Shown: positions 62,317 through 64,000 of the stretch, one piece after another
Layout of the letters: every line of letters starts with the position of its first letter
How positions within the stretch are numbered: the stretch's first letter is position 1
Source of the DNA: Lobosporangium transversale
Taxonomy: Eukaryota > Mortierellomycota > Mortierellomycetes > Mortierellales > Mortierellaceae
Reading direction: 5' to 3'
Assembly: GCF_002105155.1 (NCBI RefSeq)
Contig: NW_019029006.1
Span: 124,001-188,000 of the forward strand
Length of the DNA: 64,000 nt
The notes under the pieces: model-generated
Databases searched by the model: none
Told to the model about the DNA's origin: nothing
The model's input: the letters and a program-made list of their open reading frames with translations, nothing else
Program-made: the position numbers and the translations under genes

Positions 62317-64000
62317 ATGTCTGTTTCGACATCCTCTTCTGTCTCTGATATGACCCTCGCTTCCCTGGCAGTCTCATCCTCCTCTCTGGACGATTCTGAC
62401 CCAGGATATCACTCTGCATCATCTGACTCCATAATCAAAAAGACTCAGGGATCCGCCATTAAATCCTCGGACTCTGTTGATGTCAATGCAGCTGAGTCTA
62501 TAATATCTCCTCCTGTCAGCCCTGTTGCTAATGCTACGGACAATGCTAGTCAGGATGAGGACAAATCAGATATAACCCAGCATTCAGGCACACACATGCA
62601 AAATTCTTTATCGATATCATCGTCTGATGCACAACCCCAACAACTGGACCATTCCCATCATATTCAACAACAGCAGTCCCTTTATCACACACAAACACAT
62701 TCTTCAGATATTGTAGAACACGAGTCACACCATGGATCTGATTCTGATCCAATGTTGTATCAGCAACAACAGGAGCATGAGCAGGACCAAGAAGACGGAT
62801 CAGTTCCTACATTAGAACAGATGGGTCTAGGTAACCTCAGTGAGATGGACTTACGTTTGCTTCTCCAGAATGCTTATGAAGTGATCCAAGAAAAAGAACG
62901 CAGTAAGTTCTCAAGCCCATTGTGGCTCTACGTAGTTGTCCTTTAAACTCTTTTTAGAACCTGACAAAACAGAGAAGGCCAGACTTGAGTAAAAGCGGAA
63001 TAGAGAGGAAAACAAAGGCCATCAAGCACTGACATGTGTCTGTGCTCCAATATTCTCAACTCAACCACTTTTTTTTTTTTTCCTATTCATTTTATGCTGC
63101 CCTCTTTTATTGTTATTGTAATTATCATTATTATTATTGTTGTTATTATTACTGCCACCACTATTTAATTTTTGAAGCTCGCTATTCCTTTCTTTCTCTT
63201 TCGCATGCACATATTCACTCCTTTCTCGGATTAACATATTGCTGGCATTTATTTATTGTTACCACGATTACTTTCCTATATACTTTATCACTCACACCTC
63301 CTTTTCAACAAATCAAAAACCTTAGACCTCAGTATGGCTGCAATGGTTGGACAGGACCTTGTTGAAACCAACACCAACCTGCAAGCAAAATACCAACATG
63401 CCCTGACCCAACTCAGGCATCAACGCATGCATCGTCCTCGACAGCTGACGCCTCCCCGCAAAATCATACTCTCGTCTGCACCAGACGCTGTCGGCAATAT
63501 CGCAGTCAACAGAGCCGAAGACGGTGCGCATAGTGATAATGAAAACTGGGTTGACTTTGATCAACAACCTTCATCATCGTCGGGACTAGCGGCATCTGGA
63601 TCATCCCTGCATCCTTCTGGAATTAACACCTCTAGCACAAGTCCACACCATAAGACTTCTTTCCGTAGAAACTCCAACCATCATTCTGGAATGATGAGGT
63701 CACGATCACATAAAGATATCGAAAAATTGGCGTCATTGGAAGAACTGAACGCAGAATTGCAAGCCAAGATTGACGCCATCACCAAAGAGCTGAAACAAGG
63801 ACGACGACAGGCATTCAAGCGTCATCGCAGAGCAGAGCAGGAACTCAAGACTGTCAAGAATGAGCTGGAGCGGACAACAGTCAAAGTTGTAGATCTTGAA
63901 GAGCAGAACACAAGGCTGATCGAGGCGAGTCGTATGATCAGACTGCGACGTATCCAACTTCAGAAGCAGCTTCCAGCACCAGGATCCATTCCTGGCTCAA
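62317..64000 (+). CDS. Coiled-coil protein with CC1-box-like motif (partial)
   Basis: N-terminal part of a gene cut by the window edge. Exon 1 is 62317-62902; exon 2 starts at 63326 after a 423-base intron and stays open to 64000. Residues 1-170 are Ser/Asp/Gln/His-rich and disordered. They are followed by LEQMGLGNLSEMDLRLLLQN, a helix AYEVIQEKER, and, across the splice, NLSMAAMVGQDLVETNTNLQ. That last stretch resembles the CC1 box (AAxxG, then LLExNxxL) of dynein-activating adaptors such as BICD and HAP1, which binds the dynein light intermediate chain. A basic Ser-rich linker and a heptad-rich coiled coil (about 63720-63970) follow. The family remains uncertain; the rest of the protein is off the window. 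Confidence 0.6.

Overview
This window is nuclear DNA of a filamentous fungus. The genes are intron-rich, with short introns carrying GTAAGT-type donors, and all products are eukaryotic housekeeping or fungal proteins. Very long A/T homopolymers (20-39 nt), a chitin-type AA11-like LPMO and the intron density suggest an early-diverging lineage such as Mortierellomycotina/Mucoromycota. That placement is an inference, not a proof. For nine genes I worked out every splice junction from the sequence, and the coding length came out divisible by three each time.

Layout. 1-7811 (-): checkpoint kinase ATR/Rad3/Mec1, whose kinase domain lies beyond the left edge. 8154-12095 (-): Hrd3/SEL1L, an ERAD adaptor. 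12914-13169: a 256-bp terminal-inverted-repeat MITE with TA duplication. 13628-15500 (+): class A FAD monooxygenase. 16465-22420 (-): DNA topoisomerase II. 22755-24341 (+): SAR1 GTPase. 25648-28717 (-): homeodomain factor, followed by a 5-kb gene-free upstream region. 33841-34639 (-): secreted AA11-like LPMO. 34640-39050: gene-poor. 39051-40246 (+): TauD-type dioxygenase. 40434-42155 (-): RCC1-repeat Kti13/Ats1-like protein. 42879-44216 (+): TMX-like ER thioredoxin with an SxxC active site. 44545-45105 (+): partial copy of a TOP2 exon. 47037-48299 (+): YIPF6/Yip4. 48515-49319 (-): RBBP9-type serine hydrolase. 49732-56880 (+): inner-ring nucleoporin Nup192/NUP205. 57359-60237 (+): replication licensing factor Cdc6/Cdc18. 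62317-64000 (+): N-terminal part of a coiled-coil protein with a CC1-box-like motif.

The genes are not an obvious cluster. Two themes recur: genome maintenance (ATR, TOP2, CDC6) and the early secretory pathway (Hrd3, SAR1, TMX-like, YIPF6). I read both as ordinary eukaryotic neighbourhoods, not operon-like systems. I found no tRNA, rRNA or CRISPR.

The most unusual signal is an inverted copy, 26 kb away, of the TOP2 exon for the C-gate region. It is identical over about 452 nt except for one base, although its intron and downstream flanks have clearly diverged. Other points are the MITE, a possible fungal dynein-adaptor motif, the lost nucleophilic cysteine in the TMX-like protein, and several decayed exon-like relics between genes.
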